A stretch of 64,000 nucleotides of DNA from NCBI GenBank assembly GCA_964638155.1, contig CAZWYI010000004.1, forward strand, positions 31,549-95,548, given 5' to 3'. Positions 26,301-34,380 of this stretch are shown in pieces. Under the pieces are notes generated by a model that searched no databases, was not told the DNA's origin, and saw only the letters and a list, made by a program, of their open reading frames with translations. The DNA is from CAYZTD01 sp964638155. Lineage in GTDB: Archaea > Thermoplasmatota > E2 > DHVEG-1. Position 1 is the stretch's first letter, and each line of letters begins with the position of its first letter. Made by a program: the position numbers and the translations under genes.

Positions 26301-26921
26301 TATTCAAAGTTTCAATATCAAAGATACAATGCATTAGAAATTGAAGAAAACTTAGATAACCTTCATTCTGCTGGTTTTGTTACAACAATGTGTAACACGG
26401 CAAATACATATCTTCATCTCATGCTTATTAGACATGGCACTGCTTTTCAGATACAAAATCCTTTTTCAACCTCTCAATATGGTGCTGTTTGGCAGCAATC
26501 TATTCCAAGAGATATTGCCCTAGGTGATACAATTGGAGAGGCTTACACAAAAGGTTTGAGTCATGTGGGTAACTTGTATTTAGGTGGTTCTAATGGCGAT
26601 GGTTCAGAGCCTCAACTCTTTTGGGATAACTCACAGAATATTATCTGTTACGGAGATCCAAATTTAAGGATGTTTGTTCCAAGTCAGGATTACAGTAATG
26701 AAAATTACTGGACAGAAAGCGATGTAGAAATAAGGGAATATGGTAATGATTTTGATGTCTCTGGTCATACTCCTTTTGGTGCAAAAAATTATCCAAATGC
26801 AAGGCAACCTAAATCATTTATTGAAAAATACGCCGGAATCTTGATATTGACTTTATTTGTTATTATTGCAATGATTGCAATTTTATATTATAATAATAGG
26901 AGGAAGACAAATGGAAAATAA
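23331..26921 (+). CDS. Giant secreted, membrane-anchored gingipain-like (C25-type) peptidase candidate
   Basis: 1196 residues with a signal peptide (about 1-31), a beta-rich N-terminal region containing a prepeptidase-like domain (about 215-430), a central alpha/beta region (about 440-640), a region with LWVHSSHGSTKDGG (H840) and GFVTTMCNTAN (C1021), and the closing YGDPNLRMFVPS typical of C25 peptidases. A C-terminal membrane helix followed by NNRRKTNGK anchors it in the membrane instead of the amphipathic tail. The spacing between His and Cys (181 residues) is far longer than in gingipains, so the catalytic pair is tentative. The last codons overlap the next gene. Confidence 0.6.
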   Translation: MKMGQFKTKKVFTITIIFLLTFCYLNTAYAEKNINGIDKGPSYTSLVPLRKTTLVNYDDENILDDYAYLAAVPTSVFNDNNKLYSNPLLFYQDTVKKQDNLVLDSSSSINFFMEDWEEACGGEFDEIVGINIKENQIKKWDSKEYKIIEENSPYKIANKLALYEWSYSDDAVISVINNINQDIEKKDISGIITDTFPAKNIKKLETMKIDRTNYLEPQFQEFNVPKGYSHIKADVWWDYIIGTKGTMISSADPYGDPVVQLYYKDDNKWIQSETSSNSVLGPLGHKYSQSHVYNTGNWKIGIVDMPTEEIKKQGQPIKSLFSKTLTYKVDISLYPGIEKIKLPEDPKYNCKNAEFVLEWDSSDVNLGFSIIGPNGEAIFTDVKESNSNSKTIKLETLPECPDKKNYSISVFATSDVKTPIKYNIKYSWERYDSKEFLDSMTSATEGAVLASTLNSPLLYTSKSSLLEETVDVLYRLGVENIHIVDIGNHISKSTYNKLKEIANIKSDYKTTEKIYNAIQKKTGQNDVIFTTVDPWSYWNYKDLTVAGEKKGALFLGPAAYIAAHHGSAPFIVENDARLSSAAIYHNEFWKRFSTNREHHNPSSAEMIKTGGQIYEFLREVGFDKNGKETIITVADQYDIGMTWDRIFPGVAYPGRFSGSPVDISYSISRNMFYPTLVFQNPALKGLVELVNGSKSIRESNIRRPTLVSILNTREPIIDININMYKKTRKEAVEEFSYPVLCSFISYQHRFNQRAGNYYGAKYTGADGLTPGFEKTNEMIDQGSMVKLNGDLSNTYPDMSESEIVPFYLKKGGYSCVYSTNLDSVIDNLNNGVILWVHSSHGSTKDGGTSLFWNPEEGFEGRDFKSAKIALFHKKILDLKDTVIGSLIYRYVFNIRKIFDSLEPTASAFDEKNPWRGYEWFYGSTEDPDTMSVDLEGTVPYTSFKIPFLKSSSMDWTSSYKPIRILLNKIIPFVDPFDVDNLKDGVVGSIAYSKFQYQRYNALEIEENLDNLHSAGFVTTMCNTANTYLHLMLIRHGTAFQIQNPFSTSQYGAVWQQSIPRDIALGDTIGEAYTKGLSHVGNLYLGGSNGDGSEPQLFWDNSQNIICYGDPNLRMFVPSQDYSNENYWTESDVEIREYGNDFDVSGHTPFGAKNYPNARQPKSFIEKYAGILILTLFVIIAMIAILYYNNRRKTNGK

Positions 26922-27891
26922 GAAATTTGAAGTATTTTTTTGCATTGTTATTTTAATTGCTAGCTCTGTTTTTGTAAATTCTGTAAATGCAGTAGTAATT
27001 AAAAACGAAAATAACAAAGATATAGTAAATACTGAAGACAAAGAAAACGATAGGATGCTAGAAAATCAAATTAAAATTAAAAGTTTAGGTAACGAATCAA
27101 AGGAGTCACACTGGGAAACTGGTTTTTTAAAAGTTAGTACTAAAGGAAAAGGTCTTGCGGTGGTTGTCCCAATAAAACTGATAAACATAAATGCTCCAAT
27201 AATTACCCCTCAGTATGATAGATTTTTTCCTTTTAGAATTGACAATTTTGCAACCTTTTTTGTTTATAACGATGAAAATGCCACAACCATAATTGAGCAA
27301 AAAGGAAAAGAAACAATCTATATTAACGGTAGCCACTCAATTTTTATGGGTGTATTTAAGATACAGTTTCTACATCTTCTAAGGAAGTTTCTACACTATG
27401 GTGTTATCGATGGTTTTCAAAGATTTCAAAGTGGAAAGGAGGGTAAAGGCCCAATTGCCGGAATTATTTCAAATATGATAGATAATATTTTTGGAGGCCC
27501 AATAATTAACATTTCATCTGAAACATATGAGTTTTTAGATTATATAAAAGGCACATTTCCAAGAACTAGTCCTGCTAAACCAATTCTTGATACACCTAAT
27601 GCAATTAAATTTAGAGAAAAAATGTCAGATACATTTGGAAATGAAACTGCCGCATATATACTCTCTATGATTCGACTTTATGCTTTTATGTTTCCAACAG
27701 TAATGTTTTGGAATAGGAGAGCAGTAAGAACCTCTTTATTGCAATTTGAGCAAACTATGATGTGCCAAGGATACACTCCATTTGTTAGATGGACAAAAAG
27801 TCCAACTTTACAACCTTTCGTAAAAAAAATACAAGATCTAATTCCAGATATAATACATGATGAGCCTGTAGATTTTAAAGACTATGATTAG
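26911..27891 (+). CDS. Secreted protein of unknown function coupled to the C25-like gene
   Basis: 326 residues from ATG 26911, which is 7 bases after AGGAGG and overlaps the end of the upstream gene by 11 bases; the longer frame from 26875 would lie in the neighbour's membrane helix. A signal peptide (MENKKFEVFFCIVILIASSVF) precedes a soluble body of mixed structure ending in a polar C-terminus, without tail or membrane anchor. I recognise no family. Tight coupling suggests a partner, chaperone or inhibitor of the large protease candidate. Confidence 0.65.
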   Translation: MENKKFEVFFCIVILIASSVFVNSVNAVVIKNENNKDIVNTEDKENDRMLENQIKIKSLGNESKESHWETGFLKVSTKGKGLAVVVPIKLININAPIITPQYDRFFPFRIDNFATFFVYNDENATTIIEQKGKETIYINGSHSIFMGVFKIQFLHLLRKFLHYGVIDGFQRFQSGKEGKGPIAGIISNMIDNIFGGPIINISSETYEFLDYIKGTFPRTSPAKPILDTPNAIKFREKMSDTFGNETAAYILSMIRLYAFMFPTVMFWNRRAVRTSLLQFEQTMMCQGYTPFVRWTKSPTLQPFVKKIQDLIPDIIHDEPVDFKDYD

Positions 27892-27896
27892 TGAAT

Positions 27897-28310
27897 TTAC
27901 AGCTTATTTTTTGTTATTACCAGCTCTCCATGTTTTATACCCTTTAATGCCTTGATATTATCTGCTAAGTTCTGAATTTTTTTAGTTTTCCCCTTTAAAA
28001 TTAGTACTTCTAAGCAATTATCATGGTCAACATGGATATGAGTTGTTGAGAGTATCTCCTCGGTGTGATCATGCTGTAGGTTTAGTAGTTTATCTGTTAA
28101 ATTTCCTGTATGGTGATCATAGATCATTGTAAGTGTACCAATTAATTCACTTTCTGGGTCGAGTGATTTTTGATTGATTAAATCTTTTCTTATGAGATCT
28201 CTTATCGCTTCGCTTCTGTTTTCATAGCCTTGTTTTTTTATTTTTTTGTCAAATTTTTTAATTAATTTTGGTTCGACGGATACTCCAAATCTAGTTATTT
28301 TTTCTGTCAT
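27897..28310 (-). CDS. nikR: Nickel-responsive regulator NikR
   Basis: 137 residues from ATG at 28310 (the frame continues upstream through an operator-like sequence, so the longer start is unlikely). An N-terminal ribbon-helix-helix (RFGVSVEPKLIKKFDKKI...NRSEAIRDLIR) is followed by an ACT-like domain holding the nickel site: HTHIHVDHDNCLEVLIL contains the conserved His/His/Cys ligands. NikR represses nickel uptake when nickel is abundant. It is divergent from a metal ABC transporter, and repeated GTAGCAC-type half sites lie between them. Confidence 0.92.
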   Translation of the reverse strand: MTEKITRFGVSVEPKLIKKFDKKIKKQGYENRSEAIRDLIRKDLINQKSLDPESELIGTLTMIYDHHTGNLTDKLLNLQHDHTEEILSTTHIHVDHDNCLEVLILKGKTKKIQNLADNIKALKGIKHGELVITKNKL

Positions 28311-28311
28311 A

Positions 28312-28400
28312 GTAGCACGTTTAACAGTTAAACGTAGCACGAATTTAAACTTTTTGTTACCGAAAATCTTTTAATAATATTTATCATTCTGCGTGCTACG
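28312..28400. promoter_or_regulatory. Probable NikR operator region
   Basis: Three copies of GTAGCACG or its complement lie between nikR and the transporter: one at 28313, one at 28334 (direct) and one at 28393 (inverted); CGTAGCACG and CGTGCTACG form a perfect inverted pair 50 bases apart. Between the first two is the perfect palindrome CGTTTAACAGTTAAACG (28318-28334). Location between the regulator and its presumed target makes these the natural binding sites. Confidence 0.6.
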
Positions 28401-28436
28401 AAATAAAAAAAATTAACACTAAATGGAGAATAAATT

Positions 28437-29420
28437 ATGAAAAATAGAAAAAAAATTTTAGAACTGCTGATAATAACAACTCTAGTAATAACAATTATAG
28501 TTCCAACAAACGTTAGTTCTGAAGAACAAAATTCAGAAATAAAAATAGTATGTACAAACTCAATACTTGCAGATTTTACAGAAAACCTTGCACCAAATAA
28601 TACAACTATAGATTATATCATGCCAGCAGGAGCATGTCCAGCACATTTTGATACAACACCAAGTGATATAGATAAAATCATAAACGCAGATATCATAATT
28701 TCACTTGGATGGGAGCCATGGCTAGAAAATCTCCTTAGTAAATCAGGAAACACAGATTACAACGAGATAAAATGTGCAAAACTAGGAGAATGGAATATAC
28801 CAACAGGCGCAATAAAATATGTTCAAAAAATAAGTGAAGGATTAAAAGAAATACTAACGGGATATAACTTAACCATTCAACAAAACACAGAGAATTATAT
28901 TCAAAAAATAAATGAAACAGATGATAAACTAAAACAGGAAATAGAGGATAAGGGATTAAAAAACAGAGAAGTAGTCTGTATAGAATGGTATAAAGACTTT
29001 CTTACTTATTTTGGATTAAATGTTACCTATTACTATGGTTCACCAGAAGGACTATCTCTCCAGGATGAAATAGATGTGATAAATGCAGTCTCAAAAGAAG
29101 ATGTCGTTGCAATAATTGATAACCTACAAAGTGGAACCACATTCGGTGCAGAAGTAGCATCAAAAACTGGAAAAAGCCATATAATACTTTCAAATTTTCC
29201 AAATGCAGTACCAAACACAGAGACATATCTAAAGACAATAGAATACAATATAAACCAAACAATCAAAGGAATACAGACATATGATTACAAAAAAGGTGAT
29301 ATACAAAAATTAGAATCACAAATAGATAGTATTACCCTTCAAAGAAATGCATCAATAGCAATTTCTTTAATACTAGCACTAATTGCAATAACTTTTTTTA
29401 TTATGTTTAAAAGAAAATAA
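28437..29420 (+). CDS. Metal ABC transporter substrate-binding protein (cluster A-1/ZnuA-like)
   Basis: 327 residues with an N-terminal signal segment, then a ZnuA/TroA-type fold (IVCTNSILADFTENLAPN; AHFDTTPSDIDKI; SLGWEPWLENLL) joined by a long charged helix typical of cluster-9 binding proteins. A C-terminal membrane helix followed by FKRK anchors it, in place of a lipobox cysteine. Family members bind zinc or manganese, but the divergent nikR gene and the hydrogenase genes in this window point to nickel here. First gene of a four-gene operon. Confidence 0.85.
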   Translation: MKNRKKILELLIITTLVITIIVPTNVSSEEQNSEIKIVCTNSILADFTENLAPNNTTIDYIMPAGACPAHFDTTPSDIDKIINADIIISLGWEPWLENLLSKSGNTDYNEIKCAKLGEWNIPTGAIKYVQKISEGLKEILTGYNLTIQQNTENYIQKINETDDKLKQEIEDKGLKNREVVCIEWYKDFLTYFGLNVTYYYGSPEGLSLQDEIDVINAVSKEDVVAIIDNLQSGTTFGAEVASKTGKSHIILSNFPNAVPNTETYLKTIEYNINQTIKGIQTYDYKKGDIQKLESQIDSITLQRNASIAISLILALIAITFFIMFKRK

Positions 29421-29430
29421 GGCGGATATT

Positions 29431-29829
29431 ATGGATGAAAACCTAAAATTAATTGAGAAATTTCATGGACACCTTGGACCATACGCAGTTATAGGATATA
29501 GAATGGGAAAAATCGCCTGTAAAAAACTAAATAATGATCCTTTCAAAAAAGAAGTAACTGTTATGACAGGAACTACACCACCAATATCATGCATAGTAGA
29601 TGGAATACAACTCGGCTCAGGATGTACACTTGGAAAAGGAAACATAAAAATAGAATACAAAAAAATGCCAATAGCAATCTTTAAAGACAAAAATGGAAAT
29701 CAGATAACAATCTCATTAAAAAAACAAATACAAAATGAAATAGATTCAACTGTTACAGAAGAAAACATAATAGAATACTCTGAAAAAACATATCAAAAAA
29801 CAGATGAAGAACTATTTGAATTAAAATGA
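29431..29829 (+). CDS. FmdE-like protein in the metal transporter operon
   Basis: 132 residues. The N-terminal FHGHLGPYAVIGYRMGKIA is the hallmark of the FmdE family (named for a subunit found with formylmethanofuran dehydrogenase in some methanogens), and cysteines at PPISC and GSGCTLGKGN could bind metal. It lacks the C-terminal zinc finger of longer members. Position between the binding protein and the ATPase (4-base overlap with the latter) suggests a role in metal handling, not methanogenesis. Confidence 0.82.
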   Translation: MDENLKLIEKFHGHLGPYAVIGYRMGKIACKKLNNDPFKKEVTVMTGTTPPISCIVDGIQLGSGCTLGKGNIKIEYKKMPIAIFKDKNGNQITISLKKQIQNEIDSTVTEENIIEYSEKTYQKTDEELFELK

Positions 29830-30584
29830 ACAAAAAAAAGAATATAATAGATTTAAAAGAAGTCTCTACAATTTATGAAGGAGAAAAAATACCAGTAATA
29901 AAAAACATAAATTTAGAAATTAAATCTGGAGAATTTATCTCAATAATAGGTCCAAATGGTGCAGGAAAAACAACACTTCTTGAGACAATGAATGGCCTTC
30001 TTGATTATAAAATTGGAGAAGGATACGTTTTTGGAAAAAAAATTTCAAAAAACAAAACAACAATCAGAAAAAACACTGGCTATGTTATCCAAAACTTTGA
30101 AATGGATGCACTTGCACCATTTCTTTGTAAAGATATTGTAATGTCAGGTAGATCTGGAAAAATAGGTCTATTTCGGTTTACTACAAAAAAAGACTGGGAA
30201 AAAGTATGGCATAGTATGAGTATGGTCGGAATGATAGATTTTGCCAAAAGACCAATTGGTAAACTATCAGGTGGAGAATTTCAAAAAATACTACTTGCTA
30301 GAGCTATTGCTCAAGAACCAAAAATCCTACTTTTAGATGAGCCTTTTTCAAATCTTGATTTGTCTTCCAGAAGACAAATGGAAATCCTTCTAAATAGAAT
30401 ACATGAAAAACAAAAGATTACAATTGTAATGGTCTCTCATGATTTAACAAAAGTACCTTCTAATTGTAACCGCATAATTGTTCTAGATAAAGGAAAAATT
30501 ATAATGGATGACAAAAAAGACAAAATATTACAATCTGAAACAATTGATAAGATTTTTAAAAAAGATAAAAAAGGAGGATACTAG
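29826..30584 (+). CDS. Metal ABC transporter ATP-binding protein
   Basis: 252 residues with complete ABC motifs: Walker A GPNGAGKTT, signature LSGGEFQK, Walker B ILLLDEPFSNLD and the H-loop SHDL. It overlaps the FmdE-like gene by ATGA, and is followed after five bases by the permease gene, whose GGAGG lies in its last codons. It powers metal import with the neighbouring permease and binding protein. Confidence 0.93.
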   Translation: MNKKKNIIDLKEVSTIYEGEKIPVIKNINLEIKSGEFISIIGPNGAGKTTLLETMNGLLDYKIGEGYVFGKKISKNKTTIRKNTGYVIQNFEMDALAPFLCKDIVMSGRSGKIGLFRFTTKKDWEKVWHSMSMVGMIDFAKRPIGKLSGGEFQKILLARAIAQEPKILLLDEPFSNLDLSSRRQMEILLNRIHEKQKITIVMVSHDLTKVPSNCNRIIVLDKGKIIMDDKKDKILQSETIDKIFKKDKKGGY

Positions 30585-30589
30585 TCGTT

Positions 30590-31420
30590 ATGGATATACC
30601 CTGGATCTTTCTAATCCCTTCGATACTTGGTGCGGTTCTCGCTGGTTTATCCTGCTCTATTATGGGAAATTTTGTAGTAAGAATGAATCTATCAAGTATT
30701 GGCTACTGTATGAGTCATGCTGCTTTTGCTGGAGCTGCTTTTGGTATTCTATTTAGTATTGATCCAATGTTTACTGCAGTAATTTTTGCAATAATAACAG
30801 CCATGGTGCTTGGCCCTCTTGCTGAAAAAGCACGTCTTGAAAGTAACGTTGTAATTGGTTTTATGTTCTCATTTATGATAGCGCTTGCTTTTATTTTTCT
30901 TTATGCAAAACCAGGGGAGGCTGCAACTGGTAAAGCATTAAGTATTCTGTGGGGGAGCTTATATTCTGTTAGTTTTGATGATGTAATATTACTAGGTGTT
31001 CTTTCTTTTATACTGTTAATTTTTGTAACAGTTTTTTACAAAGAACTTTTAGCTGTAATGTTTAACCGTAAAATGGCAGAAGCTGCAGGAATAAACACTC
31101 GTATTTTTTATTTTGCTGTACTTTTTTTTACTGGTTTTGCAGTAGCTTTATCTCTAAAATTAGTTGGCGGAATCCTAGTATTTGCTCTAATAATAAATCC
31201 AACAAGCACGTCTTATCAATTCTTTTTTGATTTTAAAAAGATAATGATTTTTTCACCGATTTTCGGAATAATCAGTTGCCTTCTTGGTTTTTATTTCTCT
31301 ATGGTTTTTCTCTTTCCAATAGGTGCATCAATTGTAATTGTTTCTTCACTAATGTTTGCAATAGCAATTTTATTTTCTCCAAAACGAAAAAAAGGAAAAA
31401 TTTTTGCTAGGAAAAAATAA
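30590..31420 (+). CDS. Metal ABC transporter permease (ABC-3/ZnuB-like)
   Basis: 276 residues with eight or so hydrophobic helices and the ABC-3 family pattern: GNFVVRMNLSSIGYCMSHAAFAGAAFG near the start and ALIINPTSTSYQF later, where the coupling helix meets the ATPase. The start ATG 30590 follows GGAGG by 12 bases. Completes a nickel- or zinc-type importer under likely NikR control. Confidence 0.9.
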   Translation: MDIPWIFLIPSILGAVLAGLSCSIMGNFVVRMNLSSIGYCMSHAAFAGAAFGILFSIDPMFTAVIFAIITAMVLGPLAEKARLESNVVIGFMFSFMIALAFIFLYAKPGEAATGKALSILWGSLYSVSFDDVILLGVLSFILLIFVTVFYKELLAVMFNRKMAEAAGINTRIFYFAVLFFTGFAVALSLKLVGGILVFALIINPTSTSYQFFFDFKKIMIFSPIFGIISCLLGFYFSMVFLFPIGASIVIVSSLMFAIAILFSPKRKKGKIFARKK

Positions 31421-31530
31421 TTTTTCTGAATGTTAGGAATAACAAATTTTTCAATATTATTTTTTTTACATTCTGGTTTATATTTTTTAGTTATTCATCT
31501 ATTAGCTAGGTCGTTTAAAAAATATTATTG

Positions 31531-31800
31531 TTATTTAGGTGGTAGTCCTAAGAATCCATATATCTCTTTTTTCTTTTTAGGATTTAAAGAAACATGCCAT
31601 TCACCAGTTTTCTTTGATTTTATGAGAAAATCTCTTCGATATAGCTCTTTTATTGCTTTTTTGACAACTTTTTCTCCTTTGAGATGTGATGGTAATCCTT
31701 TTACTAAATTCGTTTCTTCAGTATGAGATTTTCCCCATTTTGGGGGTTTCATGGAAATCATTTTTCTCAAGATTTTCTCTTGAATCGCTCTTTTTTCCAT
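31531..31800 (-). CDS. Small basic helix-turn-helix-like protein
   Basis: 89 residues, strongly basic, beginning MEKRAIQEKILRKMISMKPP. A patterned region (GEKVVKKAIKELYRRDFLI) and a beta hairpin (SKKTGEWHVSLNP) suggest a small winged-helix domain. I believe similar proteins are widespread in Euryarchaeota but know no function. It is divergent from the regulator gene at 31914, with a perfect 18-bp palindrome in the shared 113-base gap. The opposite-strand frame over the same bases is not coding. Confidence 0.6.
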   Translation of the reverse strand: MEKRAIQEKILRKMISMKPPKWGKSHTEETNLVKGLPSHLKGEKVVKKAIKELYRRDFLIKSKKTGEWHVSLNPKKKKEIYGFLGLPPK

Positions 31801-31849
31801 TATCCTTAAGGTTTAAAACTTAGAAACATATAAACATTATGTAATATTA

Positions 31850-31867
31850 TGGTATATTAATATACCA
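31850..31867. promoter_or_regulatory. Perfect 18-bp palindrome, probable operator
   Basis: TGGTATATTAATATACCA in the gap between divergent genes at 31800 and 31914. Its AT core may also serve as TATA element in either direction, so a protein bound here would block both promoters. The winged-helix protein encoded at 31914 is the natural ligand. Confidence 0.55.
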
Positions 31868-31913
31868 AATTAGAAAGTTTTAAATAGGGGAGACGACATA
31901 ATTTTATAGTAGA

Positions 31914-32243
31914 ATGAAAGAAACAACTATATTTAGAGAAGCTTTGGGGAATTCCCCTGTAATTAGGGTACTTGATTTTTTAATAGAGGGGAGAGGATTA
32001 GATTATTCATTAACAGATATAACAGAAAATGCAAATATTGGATGGACAACGTTGCATAGAATTTGGGATAGATTATTAAGATTAAAGATAGTTGTTCCAA
32101 CTAGAAAAATAGGCAGAGCAAAGTTATTTAAATTAAATGAAGAAAACCCTGCAGTAAAAGAATTAATTAGATTATATGATACATTGCTTTTTCAGGAAAC
32201 TGAAAAATATTTTTCAAAAGAAATTGAGGTTATTGTCCATTAG
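31914..32243 (+). CDS. Winged-helix transcriptional regulator
   Basis: 109 residues with one winged-helix domain: SLTDITENANIGWTTLHRIWDRLL is the helix-turn-helix and RKIGRAKLFKLN the wing, followed by a C-terminal helix (PAVKELIRLYDTLLFQE) for dimerisation. No ligand site is evident. A palindrome 47 bases upstream suggests autoregulation together with the divergent small gene. Confidence 0.8.
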   Translation: MKETTIFREALGNSPVIRVLDFLIEGRGLDYSLTDITENANIGWTTLHRIWDRLLRLKIVVPTRKIGRAKLFKLNEENPAVKELIRLYDTLLFQETEKYFSKEIEVIVH

Positions 32244-32336
32244 ATGATTTATTGATATTTTTATAAATCCTGTATCTCTAAAAAAGATTGTCTTTAAAGG
32301 CAGATATCATATTTAACATTCATAAAATAAATTTTT

Positions 32337-33227
32337 TCATTCTTTATCCTTTTCTTTTCTTGATATATAACCAATACCTGTTTCAGTGATTTCAATTGTA
32401 TCAAAAGACACATATTGAAGCATTTCCATTTCAGATAGTTTACGGATCATATCGTTTAATTCTTCTTTAGAAACACCAAGCATATGTTCTGCTGTTTCTG
32501 CGTCCATATCACGCTCAAGCATTAATTTCAAAAGTTTGTATTCTTTTTCATAGAGCTGTGTTTCCCTCTCAAGTTCATGAGGATCAACATCTACATATCC
32601 AGATAATTTTTCAACATAGTTTTTAATGATATGATCAAGGTTTAATCTATCAATTACTCTTCCTTCTTTATTATAGAGAGTACAGTATTTACTTCCTTTT
32701 TCATGTCTCCAGTGTGAAACATTCGACCAGGTGTAGCCTAAAAGATTCTCAGGTTTTTTACTATCAAGCTTTCCTGTTCGAGACATTCTTTCAATGTTTT
32801 TTTTACGCTCACGTCTTCTAAAGGCATAGTGCTGCTCTAGTTGTATCTGATCAAGATCTACATCTAAATCATGGATCATGGTTGTTACCTGGTTGTCTGT
32901 ATTTTTTTTAAGCTCTGTAATAAAATATAAACCTGCTTCTTCACTAAAATCGTTATAAACCACACGAATTAAAGATTCTATTGCTTTTCCTATGCGTTGC
33001 TTGCTAACTGATTCTATACCAGGAGATATATTTATTGCAAAACCGTTTTTAGAAACGCTTTTTTTAGGGGTGTTTATATATTTTAAAAAATCGTATTTAT
33101 TTTCAAGTGTTTTAATCGATGAACCAATTGTTTCATCAGCTGTTCTCTGACTGGTACGTCTACTTGCAACTGTGTAAAGGGCTTTTAACACAGACTCAAT
33201 TAGAACTGAATTTTTCCAGTTATCCAT
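32337..33227 (-). CDS. Conserved archaeal hypothetical protein
   Basis: 296 residues, soluble and highly charged. A central basic stretch (AFRRRERKKNIERMSR, about 135-150) and a C-terminal helix-turn-helix-like part (DMDAETAEHMLGVSKEELND) suggest nucleic-acid binding. No enzyme motif is seen and I recognise no family. The deoxyhypusine synthase gene next to it is on the same strand 60 bases upstream, so the two may be co-transcribed. Confidence 0.6.
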   Translation of the reverse strand: MDNWKNSVLIESVLKALYTVASRRTSQRTADETIGSSIKTLENKYDFLKYINTPKKSVSKNGFAINISPGIESVSKQRIGKAIESLIRVVYNDFSEEAGLYFITELKKNTDNQVTTMIHDLDVDLDQIQLEQHYAFRRRERKKNIERMSRTGKLDSKKPENLLGYTWSNVSHWRHEKGSKYCTLYNKEGRVIDRLNLDHIIKNYVEKLSGYVDVDPHELERETQLYEKEYKLLKLMLERDMDAETAEHMLGVSKEELNDMIRKLSEMEMLQYVSFDTIEITETGIGYISRKEKDKE

Positions 33228-33286
33228 TAAATACCCCTCTATATTCAGTTAAGGGTTATCATATAATTTTGTTATAAAATTTTGCA

Positions 33287-34303
33287 TTAAAAAAGTCGAT
33301 TTAATTTTTTGTCTTTCCTATTTTTCCAACTGCCTTTATGATAACAATAGCTTGCTAAGATTGGAAATGTGACAGTTGCTTCACCATATACCATTTGTTC
33401 AAGCCCGCTATCGACTTTTCCCCAAGAATTTGCTTCTTTTAAGGTACTTCCTGAAAGAGCACCGTCTCTTTCATCAGCAACTGTTAATTGTAATGCATAT
33501 TTATGCATAGGAGTATCTTTTCCAATAATATCAGCAGCAACCACAGTATCCTGAACAAAGTTTTTAGGAACGCCCCCTCCAATCATTAGGATACCCGTTT
33601 CATCTGCTTTGACCTTTATTTGAGTAAGCTCTCTGAAATCTTTTACTGAATCAATTGCAACACTCTTTTCTTTTTTCTCTGTTTGATGAAAAACAAGCCC
33701 AAAACCAGCGCTTGAATCAGAAAAAGCAGGACAAAAAATTGGAACATCTTTTTTATATGCTTTTAATACAAAAGAATCTTTATTACCATTCTTTTCTAAG
33801 TATTCTCCCATTTTATAAATAAATTCACGAGAGCTATAAACACCAGGTTCCATTTTATCTGCGATTTCTTTTATTGTCATATCACATATTCTTAAGTCTT
33901 CTTCATCAATGAATGTATCATATATCCTATCGATCATAAGTTTTCTAAGTTCATTGTCATCAGCATTTGAAAAACCACGGTAATGATTAAACCCAAGGCC
34001 CTCGAAAAAATCTTGATCAACAATTACCGCTCCAGTAGAAACTATACAATCAATCATTTTATTTTTTATAAGATCAATTATTACTTTTTTTAATCCAGCA
34101 GAAACAAGAGATCCAGAAAGACATAAAATTATAGTACAATTTTTATCTTCAAGCATTCTTTCATAAATCTTACAGGCACGAGCTAAATTTCTTGATTGAA
34201 AAGCCATTTTATTGTATGACTCAACTAAAATTGTTGCATTGAATTTTTTAATATCAATATGCTCGATTTTTTCTTTTAGAAGATCTTTTTTATTGTATTC
34301 CAT
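33287..34303 (-). CDS. dys: Deoxyhypusine synthase
   Basis: 338 residues of the deoxyhypusine synthase family, which transfers a butylamine group from spermidine to a lysine of aIF5A using NAD. The Rossmann-type core (CLSGSLVSAGLKKVIIDLI; VSTGAVIVDQD), IFCPAFSDSSAGFGL and the end LSGSTLKEANSWGKV, with the catalytic lysine in WGKV, are present. It belongs to the divergent euryarchaeal branch, where members can also use agmatine or putrescine-like substrates, so the exact reaction is less sure than the family. Confidence 0.85.
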   Translation of the reverse strand: MEYNKKDLLKEKIEHIDIKKFNATILVESYNKMAFQSRNLARACKIYERMLEDKNCTIILCLSGSLVSAGLKKVIIDLIKNKMIDCIVSTGAVIVDQDFFEGLGFNHYRGFSNADDNELRKLMIDRIYDTFIDEEDLRICDMTIKEIADKMEPGVYSSREFIYKMGEYLEKNGNKDSFVLKAYKKDVPIFCPAFSDSSAGFGLVFHQTEKKEKSVAIDSVKDFRELTQIKVKADETGILMIGGGVPKNFVQDTVVAADIIGKDTPMHKYALQLTVADERDGALSGSTLKEANSWGKVDSGLEQMVYGEATVTFPILASYCYHKGSWKNRKDKKLNRLF

Positions 34304-34380
34304 AAAAACGAGGTATTGATATAGGGTTTTTTTAGTTTTCTGCAGTAACCTTTAAGATAGAGTTACTTTTTCCTTTTTGC

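Noticed and set aside
27127..27336. Minus-strand frame inside the 26911 gene and similar antisense frames throughout.
   Set aside because: Shadows of real genes: they lack start signals and their translations show no protein-like composition.
31430..31726. 98-codon plus-strand frame after the ABC permease.
   Set aside because: Opposite strand of the better supported 31531-31800 gene; composition is unlike a protein.
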